A DNA stretch of 15,930 bases, taken from contig CP070733.1 of the NCBI GenBank assembly GCA_020347585.1, positions 256,827-272,756 on the forward strand, read 5' to 3'. Positions 6,446 through 13,795 of this stretch are shown piece by piece. A model generated the notes under the pieces. That model was not told the origin of the DNA, did not search any database, and was given only the letters and a program-made list of their open reading frames with translations. How positions within the stretch are numbered: position 1 is the first letter of the stretch; every line of letters starts with the position of its first letter. The position numbers and the translations under genes were made by a program. Origin of the DNA: Pseudomonadota bacterium (GTDB lineage Bacteria; Pseudomonadota; Gammaproteobacteria; CAMYNG01).

Positions 6446-7258
6446 ATGTTCGATTGGGTTGCTTACCTGTGGGGACTGGCCGCCGTTGTGCTGATGGCAC
6501 TGGCGGCATGGCCGGTCAGCGTGGTCAAACATGACGTCAGCATCGTCGATAGCCTGTGGTCGTTGATGTTCCTGGCTGCGACGCTCGTGTATCTCACAAT
6601 GCTGCCCGACACCGGCACCCGCGCCATGCTGGTGCTATTCCTGGTAACCGCCTGGGCGGTGCGTTTGTCGGTGCACATCACCTTGCGCAACCGCGGCCAC
6701 GGTGAGGATCCGCGTTACCAGGCCATCCGCCAACGCAATGAACCGGGCTTTGCCGTAAAAAGTTTGTACCTGGTGTTTGGCCTGCAGGCGGTGCTGGCCT
6801 GGATCATCTCGCTGCCGTTGCTACCCGCGCTCGCCTCACCGATGCCGATCGGCACGTTTGACTATCTCGGCATCGCACTTTGGACAGCGGGCATGGTATT
6901 TGAAACCGTTGGCGACCATCAATTGTCGCGCTTCAAATCACACCCGGTCAACCGCGGCAAGGTCATGGACCGCGGGCTGTGGCGCTACACACGCCACCCG
7001 AACTATTTCGGGGAATTCCTGATCTGGTGGGGCTTCTACCTGCTCGCACTGGGCGCGGGGGCGTGGTGGAGCATCGTTGCACCGCTGTTGATCACTTTTC
7101 TGCTATTGCGTGTTTCAGGCGTTGCACTGCTTGAGAGGGACATCATGGCGCGACGCCCGAACTACGCAGGTTACATACGGCGCACCAACGCCTTTTTTCC
7201 CGGCCCGCCGCGCAAACCGACCGCCGCTGTTACCAACCATGGGGAGACAGTGCCATGA
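6446..7258 (+). CDS. DUF1295 membrane protein (steroid 5-alpha-reductase/isoprenylcysteine methyltransferase-like)
   Basis: A 270-residue membrane protein with about six to seven helices. It shows DUF1295 landmarks: SIVDSLWSLMF near 33-43, LWRYTRHPNYFGEFLIWWG at about 178-196, and the terminal block ending RRPNYAGYIRRTNAFFPG. The RHPNYFGE motif is the nucleotide/cofactor-binding signature shared with steroid 5-alpha reductases and isoprenylcysteine methyltransferases, so a reductase or methyltransferase acting on a lipid in the membrane is plausible. GGGGAAG precedes the ATG. The stop overlaps the next start as ATGA, implying coupled translation. The reaction is unproven for this family, and sequence alone does not decide between reduction and methylation. 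Confidence 0.85.
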   Translation: MFDWVAYLWGLAAVVLMALAAWPVSVVKHDVSIVDSLWSLMFLAATLVYLTMLPDTGTRAMLVLFLVTAWAVRLSVHITLRNRGHGEDPRYQAIRQRNEPGFAVKSLYLVFGLQAVLAWIISLPLLPALASPMPIGTFDYLGIALWTAGMVFETVGDHQLSRFKSHPVNRGKVMDRGLWRYTRHPNYFGEFLIWWGFYLLALGAGAWWSIVAPLLITFLLLRVSGVALLERDIMARRPNYAGYIRRTNAFFPGPPRKPTAAVTNHGETVP

Positions 7259-7911
7259 CAAGCAGGACATTAGGCAAGATCGCATTCACACTTTTCACCC
7301 TCCTATCGGGCGTGATGACCGCGTCCGCCGCGCTGGCCAACTCCGCCGACGAGTGGCGCTTCCGCGTGTATCTCGATGATAAGCACATCGGCTACCACAA
7401 CTTTCGCCTTACACCCACCGGCGACTTACAGGCACTGGAAAGCACGGCCGACTTCAAGGTGAAGTTCCTGATGTTGACCGTATACCGTTACTCGCACGCC
7501 AGCACCGAGTTGTGGCAGCGCGGCTGCCTGCGGCGTATCTACGCATCGACCGACGATAACGGCGACCTGTCGGTCGTGCGCGGGGTAACGCGTGACGACA
7601 GCCTGATGATCTACACCACCGACGGTGCTGAGGCCAGGTCAGGTTGTGTCAAGACCTTTGCCTACTGGGACCGAAGCTTCCTTAAGGGAAAGCGACTGCT
7701 CAATTCGCAGACCGGCGAGCATATCGACATCGAGGTAGAGCCACTGGGCGAAACAATCATCGAGGTGCGCGACAAACCTGTGCCGGCTCGCGGCTACCGC
7801 CTGCTGGCAGAGGATATGGTGATCGACCTGTGGTACTCAGCCAATGACCGTTGGCTTGCCTTGCAATCAACCACCGAAAGCGGGCGCAAGCTGCGCTATC
7901 TCATTGACTGA
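7255..7911 (+). CDS. Exported DUF6134-like protein
   Basis: A 218-residue protein with a signal peptide ending around ASAALANS (residue 30), predicted periplasmic. The mature part starts WRFRVYLDDKHIGYHNF and is rich in beta strands, with a middle block TVYRYSHASTELWQRGCL and a later GCVKTFAYWDRSFLKGKRLLNSQ segment. Two conserved-looking Cys (in QRGCL and RSGCV) could form a disulphide. I associate this pattern with DUF6134, a family without known function, but am not certain of the name. The ATGA overlap with the DUF1295 gene and the lipocalin 35 bp downstream suggest a joint task at the cell envelope, perhaps handling of lipids. No catalytic residues can be pointed to. Confidence 0.72.
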   Translation: MTSRTLGKIAFTLFTLLSGVMTASAALANSADEWRFRVYLDDKHIGYHNFRLTPTGDLQALESTADFKVKFLMLTVYRYSHASTELWQRGCLRRIYASTDDNGDLSVVRGVTRDDSLMIYTTDGAEARSGCVKTFAYWDRSFLKGKRLLNSQTGEHIDIEVEPLGETIIEVRDKPVPARGYRLLAEDMVIDLWYSANDRWLALQSTTESGRKLRYLID

Positions 7912-7946
7912 AACATTGTGGCCGATCTTCGCAGGAAATTTACGGC

Positions 7947-8525
7947 ATGAACCGCAAACATCACTGGCTGGCGATATCACTGCTGGCGCTGGTCGGATGC
8001 AGTAGTACGCAGCACGGGCAGCTTGCGACCGTTCCCCATGTCGACCTGGATCGCTTCATGGGCGACTGGTATGTGATCGCCAGCATCCCCACCTTTCTCG
8101 AAAAGAATGCGCACAATGCCGTTGAAACCTACCGGCAGGCCGCGGACGGCACGATCGCCACCACATTTACCTTTCGCGATGGCAGCTTCGAGGGCGAAAT
8201 TAAGCGTTACACGCCCACCGGCTACATTCGCGACACCAACAGCAATGCCGTGTGGGGCATGCAGTTCGTATGGCCAATCAAGGCCGACTACCGAATTGTC
8301 TATCTCGACGCTAACTACACCTTGACGGTGATCGGGCGCAACAAGCGTGACTATGTCTGGGTCATGGCACGCACCCCGCAGATATCCGACAGCGACTATG
8401 CAAATGTGTTGCGGCTGATAGAGGGGCTGGGTTACGACGTTTCGCAACTGCAGAAAGTACCGCAGCGCTGGGAAGGTGCTGAGCACGACACGGCGTTGCA
8501 ACAACCGGGGGAACATGGCGCATGA
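7947..8525 (+). CDS. blc: Bacterial lipocalin (Blc-type outer-membrane lipoprotein)
   Basis: A 192-residue lipocalin. The signal sequence ends in the lipobox LVGC (Cys18), so it is lipidated; the following Ser-Ser favours outer-membrane sorting under the +2 rule. The barrel begins with the lipocalin G-x-W motif in FMGDWYVIA (G39, W41), followed by VETYRQAADG, and later the TVIGRNKRDYVWVMARTP block typical of Blc. E. coli Blc binds fatty acids and lysophospholipids, so this one may carry or repair acyl chains released during envelope stress. The C-terminal tail after about residue 170 is longer than in Blc. An AGGAAA ribosome site precedes the ATG. The stop overlaps the next gene's ATG (ATGA), linking it to the FAD enzyme. 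Confidence 0.93.
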   Translation: MNRKHHWLAISLLALVGCSSTQHGQLATVPHVDLDRFMGDWYVIASIPTFLEKNAHNAVETYRQAADGTIATTFTFRDGSFEGEIKRYTPTGYIRDTNSNAVWGMQFVWPIKADYRIVYLDANYTLTVIGRNKRDYVWVMARTPQISDSDYANVLRLIEGLGYDVSQLQKVPQRWEGAEHDTALQQPGEHGA

Positions 8526-9799
8526 AGATCGCAATCATCGGCACCGGCATCTCGGGCAACGTGGTTGCGCGGCGCCTGCACGAGCGCCACGACATCACAG
8601 TGTTCGAAGCCAACGACTACGTGGGCGGGCACACCCACACACACGATATCGAGCACGACGACCGTCACTATGCACTGGACACGGGCTTCATTGTTTTCAA
8701 CGAGCGGACCTATCCGAATTTCGTACAGTTGCTTGATGAAATTGGCGCCGAATCGCAGCCGAGCGAAATGAGTTTCAGTGTCAAGTGCGAGCGGACCGGG
8801 CTGGAGTACAACGGCCAAAACCTCAACACGTTGTTCGCCCAGCGCCGCAACCTGCTGAACCCGGGCTTTTTCCGGATGCTGCGTGACATACTGCGCTTCA
8901 ATCGCGAGGCCCCAAAGCTGCTTGCGCGTGACCATGACCACCTCACGCTAGGCGAGTTCCTCGCCAGAGGTAGATACTGCAGCCAGTTCATCGAGCAGTA
9001 CGTGATTCCCATGGGCGCGGCGATCTGGTCGTCAGCGCCCGAGCAGATGCACCGGTTTCCCGCCCGCTACTTCATGCAGTTTTTCCATAACCATGGCCTG
9101 CTGAGTGTCAACAACCGCCCGCAATGGCGCGTCATCAAGGGCGGCTCAAGGGCTTACGTCGAGAGGCTAGTTGCGCCATTTCGCGATCGCATTCGCACCG
9201 CAACGCCTGTAGAGATGGTACGCCGATGCAATGGCTACGTGGAAATCACGGCGCGCGGCGGCTTGCCGGAGCGTTTCGATCAGGTGTTCATTGCCTGCCA
9301 CAGCGATCAGGCGCTACGCATGCTGGCCGATGCCAGCGCGCGCGAACGCGAGGTGCTGGGCGCTATCCCCTACCAAGCCAACGAGGCAGTGCTGCACACC
9401 GACAGCTCGCTGCTGCCACGCCGTCGACTGGCCTGGGCCGCCTGGAACTATCACGTGCTGCCGGAACAGCGCGGCCGCGTGGCAGTAACCTACGATATGA
9501 ACATACTACAGGGACTAAAGGCCCCCGCAACTTTCTGTGTCACGCTAAATAACACCGACGCTATCGACCCGCGCCACCTTATCAAACGGATTAGCTACCA
9601 CCACCCGGTTTTTACCCCGAAGGGGGTTGCCGCGCAACAGCGCCACGGCGAGGTTAGTGGTGTGAACCGCACCTACTATTGCGGTGCGTACTGGCGCTAC
9701 GGCTTCCACGAGGACGGCGTGGTGAGCGCATTGGCGGCCCTGCAACAATTTGAGGAAAACAACGCCCATGAACAGTTGCATCTACGTCGGGCAAGTTAG
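8522..9799 (+). CDS. FAD-dependent oxidoreductase (amine-oxidase/desaturase-like)
   Basis: A 425-residue flavoprotein. The Rossmann dinucleotide motif GTGISG is at 7-12 and the ribose-binding acidic residue is E29 in VFEAND, followed by the second flavin signature YVGGHTHTH. The rest resembles the NAD(P)-binding amine-oxidase-like group that contains phytoene desaturase relatives, including the VIKGGSRAYVERL block and a C-terminal GAYWRYGFHEDGVVSA that would contact the flavin. Homologues are regularly found beside DUF1365 and CFA-type genes. In that setting a role in oxidising or desaturating a fatty-acyl chain before or after methylation is likely, as proposed for furan fatty acid synthesis in alphaproteobacteria; I have not shown that this gene is an orthologue. 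It overlaps both neighbours (4 bp and 32 bp). Confidence 0.88.
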   Translation: MKIAIIGTGISGNVVARRLHERHDITVFEANDYVGGHTHTHDIEHDDRHYALDTGFIVFNERTYPNFVQLLDEIGAESQPSEMSFSVKCERTGLEYNGQNLNTLFAQRRNLLNPGFFRMLRDILRFNREAPKLLARDHDHLTLGEFLARGRYCSQFIEQYVIPMGAAIWSSAPEQMHRFPARYFMQFFHNHGLLSVNNRPQWRVIKGGSRAYVERLVAPFRDRIRTATPVEMVRRCNGYVEITARGGLPERFDQVFIACHSDQALRMLADASAREREVLGAIPYQANEAVLHTDSSLLPRRRLAWAAWNYHVLPEQRGRVAVTYDMNILQGLKAPATFCVTLNNTDAIDPRHLIKRISYHHPVFTPKGVAAQQRHGEVSGVNRTYYCGAYWRYGFHEDGVVSALAALQQFEENNAHEQLHLRRAS

Positions 9800-10547
9800 G
9801 CACCGGCGATTTGCGCCGCGCCAACACGCGTTTTCCTACCGCGTGTTCATGATGTACCTCGACCTTGGGGAGTTGCCACAGCTGTTTCAACGCTACTGGC
9901 TGTGGTCCACGCAACGGCGAAATCTTGCCTGGTTTCGGCGCGCCGATCACCTGGGCGATGCCAGCCAGCCACTCGACGAGGCCGTGCGCGATCTGGTCGC
10001 GGCGCGCACCGGCCGGCGTCCGGCGGGACCCGTGCGCCTGCTGACCCAGTTGCGTTACTTTGGCTATGGCTTTAACCCGGTAAGTTTTTACTATTGCTTC
10101 GACCGCAGTGGCACCCGGGTGCGGACCGTGGTAGCGGAGGTAAACAATACACCGTGGGGCGAACAGTACTGCTACGTCCTCGACGAAGCAGAAAACATCG
10201 GCGCGGCTGCATATATGCGCTACCGAGTACAAAAACAATTTCATGTCTCGCCGTTCATGGACATGGACATGCAATACGACTGGCGGCTGGGCACACCCGG
10301 GGAGCGACTGTCGGTGCACATCGCCAACAGCCAGGATGGCGACAAAATGTTCGACGCCACCTTGAACCTGCAGCGCCGTGCCATCGGACACGGCGCGCTG
10401 GCAGGCACCCTGACGCAATTTCCGGTTGTAACCGCAAAGGTAACTGGTGCGATATATTTCGAGGCGCTGCGCCTGTGGCTCAAGAAGGTACCGATATTTG
10501 ACCATCCAGAAAAAAGGGAGGCGCCGCACGCGGCGAAAAACGCATGA
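9768..10547 (+). CDS. DUF1365 family protein
   Basis: A 259-residue soluble protein of the DUF1365 family, whose biochemical activity is unknown to me. Family landmarks are YVGQVRHRRF at the start, YFGYGFNPVSFYYC at 97-110, AEVNNTPWGE at 123-132 and KQFHVSPFM at 156-164. The ATG at 9768 is chosen over a TTG 18 bp upstream because GAGGAAAA lies before it and the family's first conserved block begins right after it. The gene starts 32 bp inside the FAD oxidoreductase gene and ends with an ATGA overlap into the CFA-synthase homologue, so the three are translationally coupled. This gene triad is conserved in many proteobacteria and suggests that the proteins act together on the same lipid. Confidence 0.92.
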   Translation: MNSCIYVGQVRHRRFAPRQHAFSYRVFMMYLDLGELPQLFQRYWLWSTQRRNLAWFRRADHLGDASQPLDEAVRDLVAARTGRRPAGPVRLLTQLRYFGYGFNPVSFYYCFDRSGTRVRTVVAEVNNTPWGEQYCYVLDEAENIGAAAYMRYRVQKQFHVSPFMDMDMQYDWRLGTPGERLSVHIANSQDGDKMFDATLNLQRRAIGHGALAGTLTQFPVVTAKVTGAIYFEALRLWLKKVPIFDHPEKREAPHAAKNA

Positions 10548-11848
10548 GAGCATCCGAAACCGTTATTGAGAAACCGCACCCCTTTCCCGCACGGGTCGGC
10601 TGGTTCAATGGGCTAGCCAAGCGCATGGTGCTGATGCGCCTGGGCGGGATTAGGGAAGGTCGGATGACTTTAATCGATGGCGCCGAGCGCCATGAGTTCG
10701 GGAGCGCAAGCGACGAATTTTCCGTAGGCGCAACGATACGTGTTTTGCACCCGCGCTTCTACAACGCGCTTGCCTTCGGCGGCAGCATCGGGGCCGGCGA
10801 GAGTTACATGGCTGGCCACTGGCAGTGTGACAGCCTGACCAGTGCGGTACGCATACTGCTGCGTAATTATGACGTGCTGAGCAACATGGATGACAGCGCG
10901 GGAAGGATCACGGCACCGTTGCACAAGATGTTCCACTGGCTGCACCGCAACACCAAAGACGGCAGCCGCAAGAATATTGCCGCCCACTATGATCTTGGCA
11001 ATGACATGTTTCAGCTGTTTCTCGATGAGACCATGATGTATTCCTGTGGTGTATTTGATCGACCGGATAGCACCCTCGAGGAAGCATCGATGGCCAAGAT
11101 CGACCGCATTTGCCGCAAGCTGGATCTGTCGCCCGCCGATCATATCCTGGAAATTGGCACCGGCTGGGGTGGGTTCGCCCTGCACGCAGCAAAGCGCTAC
11201 GGCTGCCGCGTCACCACTACCACCATCTCGCGCGAACAGCATGCGCTAGCGGTTGAGCGCGTCGAAACGGCCGGACTGGGCGATCGCATCACTGTGCTGT
11301 GCCAGGATTACCGCGACCTGGATGGCCAGTACGACAAGCTGGTTTCCATTGAAATGATCGAGGCTGTTGGTTATGAATTTTTCGACAACTACTTCGAGCA
11401 ATGCAGCCGGCTGCTCAAACCGGAGGGCATGATGTTGCTGCAGGCAATTACCATTGCCGACCAGCGTTACGAGGCGGCCCGGCACGATGCCGACTTCATC
11501 CAGCGTTACATCTTTCCCGGTGGCTGCCTGCCCTCGGTGGCGGCGATAAACGATTCGATCGCACGCGTCACCAACATGCGTCTGTTTCATCTGGAAGATA
11601 TCGGCCCCCACTACGCGACCACGCTGCGCCACTGGCGGGATCGTTTCATTGCCAATGTTGATGCGGTACGGGCGCTGGGTTACCCAAAGTCATTCGTGCG
11701 CATGTGGGAATTCTACTTCTGCTACTGCGAGGGCGGCTTTCTCGAGCGTTCCGTCGGCACGGTACAGGCGCTGTTTACCAAGCCGTCGTGCCGGCGTGAT
11801 GCGCTGCTGCCGCCGTTGCAAGCCGCAGTTGCAACACCCACCCCGTGA
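10544..11848 (+). CDS. Cyclopropane-fatty-acid-synthase homologue (phospholipid acyl-chain methyltransferase)
   Basis: A 434-residue enzyme of the CFA synthase family, which transfers a methyl group from SAM to the double bond of a phospholipid acyl chain. An N-terminal lipid-facing domain (1-130) precedes the NIAAHYDLGNDMFQLFLD block and the SAM motif ILEIGTGWGG (201-210). Against E. coli CFA the bicarbonate-pocket residues keep Cys (C168 in YSCG), Glu (E273 in MIEAVG), Ile (I302) and the Tyr near the end (RMWEFYF), but the His of LLHTIG is Gln here (Q300 in LLQAITI). That places it in the DUF1365-linked subgroup, which may make methylated rather than cyclopropane products. It starts with an ATGA overlap with the DUF1365 gene. 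Confidence 0.9.
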   Translation: MRASETVIEKPHPFPARVGWFNGLAKRMVLMRLGGIREGRMTLIDGAERHEFGSASDEFSVGATIRVLHPRFYNALAFGGSIGAGESYMAGHWQCDSLTSAVRILLRNYDVLSNMDDSAGRITAPLHKMFHWLHRNTKDGSRKNIAAHYDLGNDMFQLFLDETMMYSCGVFDRPDSTLEEASMAKIDRICRKLDLSPADHILEIGTGWGGFALHAAKRYGCRVTTTTISREQHALAVERVETAGLGDRITVLCQDYRDLDGQYDKLVSIEMIEAVGYEFFDNYFEQCSRLLKPEGMMLLQAITIADQRYEAARHDADFIQRYIFPGGCLPSVAAINDSIARVTNMRLFHLEDIGPHYATTLRHWRDRFIANVDAVRALGYPKSFVRMWEFYFCYCEGGFLERSVGTVQALFTKPSCRRDALLPPLQAAVATPTP

Positions 11849-11873
11849 GTCCGTCGCACTAGGGAGGTCAGCA

Positions 11874-13079
11874 ATGCAATCCAGTGAACTGGCAAGCATC
11901 GATTTCGCGCTCAGCTGGCAGGGCACGCAAGCCCGTCACCGCGACCGGTGCCACTTTGACAAGGTTGATTTCTGGCGCGATCTGATGCCCGGAGCACTGG
12001 GCGAGCGACTGGCGGCGTTGGACATAGGCGAAATCGTCACCGAGCAGTTCGCCAGCGGCGAGCTGGTACCGGCGTTTCGCGAGCACGAGCTGCGCAGCGT
12101 AAACCGGAGCCAGATTCGCGGTCGCAACGGCATGCCAATCGAGCCTCACGCCGGGCGCTTCTATCCGCGCGGCCTGCTCTCGGGCGTCGACGGCATCTAC
12201 CCCCAGGACACGCATCCATTTCGCTGCCTCGGCGCAGGCGATGACAGCCTGCATGTGGATCTGAACCACCCCCTGTCACGCAATGCACTCTCGGTAGAGG
12301 CATGCGTCATCGAGCAACTGTCACGACGCGAGGAGCGCGGTGGGCGCTGCAACGATATCGCCGCGGACATGACCGAAAATGGACCCGGTCTCCAAGACAG
12401 TCTGCGCGACGTTGAAACGGACTTCTTTTCTGGCAAACCCTTCGCGCGCGAGGATGAGCGAGGCGATCACGACTTCTACGCGCAGCCCCGTATGGTGGAC
12501 CACATCGACGCGGTGGCGCGCTCTCACATCAGCGCCATCTATGGCAATCTGCTCTCGCCTGGCATGCAGGTATTGGATCTGATGAGCAGCTGCAATTCGC
12601 ACCTGCCTCGCCAGGGAACCAACCAGCATGTCACAGGCCTCGGCATGAACAACGAAGAACTACGCAACAATCCTGCCCTAGCCGAGCGCCTGGTGCACGA
12701 TCTCAACCAGAACCCTGAGCTGCCGCTCGATGATGGAGCATTTGATGCCGTGGTATGTACTGTATCGGTTGAATACCTGATTCACCCGATCGAGGTATTC
12801 CGCGAAGTGGCGCGAGTGCTCAAGCCGGGAGCACTATTCGTGGTCACCTTCTCCGATCGCTGGTTCCCGCCCAAGGTGATCAGGCTGTGGACAGAACTGC
12901 ATCCGTTCGAGCGGCTCGGCCTGGTGATTGAGTACTTTCGCCGTGCCGGCAGATTTGCCAATATCCACACTGAATCAATACGCGGCTATACGCGGCCGGC
13001 GGACGACAAGTACGCACGACTCACGCCTCACTCGGACCCGGTGTTTGCGGTGTGGGGACACGCCGCAGGCAAAACATAG
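11874..13079 (+). CDS. Methyltransferase-like protein with SlyD-like N-terminal segment
   Basis: A 401-residue protein with two parts. Residues about 90-150 contain FYPRGLLSG and VDLNHPLS, which recall the end of SlyD-type FKBP prolyl isomerases (D-x-NHPLAG). Residues about 200-385 form a class I SAM methyltransferase of the type 11 kind: the post-motif blocks DDGAFDAVVCTVSVEYL and VARVLKPGALFVVTFSDRWFPP are normal, but motif I is VLDLMSSCNSHLP (233-245) rather than a glycine-rich loop. I recall a group of bacterial and plant proteins with the same MSS-x-x-SHLP pattern, so it is a subfamily trait, not a mutation. AGGGAGG precedes the ATG at 11874, which sets the start; the frame runs further up through the CFA gene. 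Substrate unknown. Confidence 0.82.
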   Translation: MQSSELASIDFALSWQGTQARHRDRCHFDKVDFWRDLMPGALGERLAALDIGEIVTEQFASGELVPAFREHELRSVNRSQIRGRNGMPIEPHAGRFYPRGLLSGVDGIYPQDTHPFRCLGAGDDSLHVDLNHPLSRNALSVEACVIEQLSRREERGGRCNDIAADMTENGPGLQDSLRDVETDFFSGKPFAREDERGDHDFYAQPRMVDHIDAVARSHISAIYGNLLSPGMQVLDLMSSCNSHLPRQGTNQHVTGLGMNNEELRNNPALAERLVHDLNQNPELPLDDGAFDAVVCTVSVEYLIHPIEVFREVARVLKPGALFVVTFSDRWFPPKVIRLWTELHPFERLGLVIEYFRRAGRFANIHTESIRGYTRPADDKYARLTPHSDPVFAVWGHAAGKT

Positions 13080-13100
13080 CACTATAGGAGCCACTACGTG

Positions 13101-13676
13101 ATGAAACAGCGTACACCAAGCGGCCTGCCGGGAGCCGAAGTCATTGCCGGTCTCTTGATGTTTTCGGGGCTGGCCCACGGCGCGGACCCGATGCTCGGTG
13201 CATTGGCGCCGGAGTTCGCGTTGATCGATCAAAAGGGCAATACGCAGCGCGTTGCGGACTACCGGGGAAAATGGGTGGTGCTGTACTTCTACCCCAAGGA
13301 CGACACGCCGGGTTGCACCACGGAGGCCTGCCAATTCCGTGACGACATCTACCAGCTGCATGCCCTCGGGGCGCAGGTGCTCGGTGTCAGTATCGACAAT
13401 CAGGAAAGCCACAAGGCCTTCGCTGAGAAGCACGGTTTGCCCTTTCCACTGCTCGCCGACACCGACGGCAAGGTCGCCAAGAGCTACGGTGCGCTGTGGT
13501 CGTTTGGTTTTGTGCGCTTTGCCCGCCGCCACACCTTCATCATCGACACACAGGGCAAGGTGGTAAAGGTGTATCGCAGCGTAAGTCCATCCAGCCACAG
13601 CGACGACGTGATCGCGGCGCTGAGGGAACTGCAGGCAGCGACGGGCGAAGACACGCGGACCGCGACTGAGTCGTGA
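13101..13676 (+). CDS. bcp: Exported PrxQ/Bcp-type peroxiredoxin
   Basis: A 191-residue atypical two-Cys peroxiredoxin that reduces peroxides, probably with a thioredoxin-like partner. The peroxidatic Cys is C72 in DDTPGCT and the resolving Cys is C77 five residues on, the PrxQ arrangement. The thioredoxin fold begins APEFALIDQKGN, and VVLYFYPKDDTPGC is the family signature. Unlike cytoplasmic Bcp (about 155 residues), it carries some 30 extra N-terminal residues with a hydrophobic core ending LAHGAD, a probable signal peptide for the periplasm. The start could also be the GTG at 13098, which is seven bases after AGGAG; ATG is preferred as the commoner codon. It is 21 bp downstream of the methyltransferase and is the last clear gene of the operon. 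Confidence 0.88.
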   Translation: MKQRTPSGLPGAEVIAGLLMFSGLAHGADPMLGALAPEFALIDQKGNTQRVADYRGKWVVLYFYPKDDTPGCTTEACQFRDDIYQLHALGAQVLGVSIDNQESHKAFAEKHGLPFPLLADTDGKVAKSYGALWSFGFVRFARRHTFIIDTQGKVVKVYRSVSPSSHSDDVIAALRELQAATGEDTRTATES

Positions 13677-13795
13677 GTTTCTCCCGATTTTGAGATAGCG
13701 TGTATCCGTCCTGCTGCGGCATACCGGCGCTCGTTAGCACGCACTATACTTGATGCTGCCGCGCCACACGTCGTCACGCTGCGCGAGGAGATGCT

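Noticed and set aside
9654..10553. 299-codon minus-strand frame opposite the DUF1365 gene
   Set aside because: It lies antisense to a clearly conserved family member; composition is that of a shadow frame.
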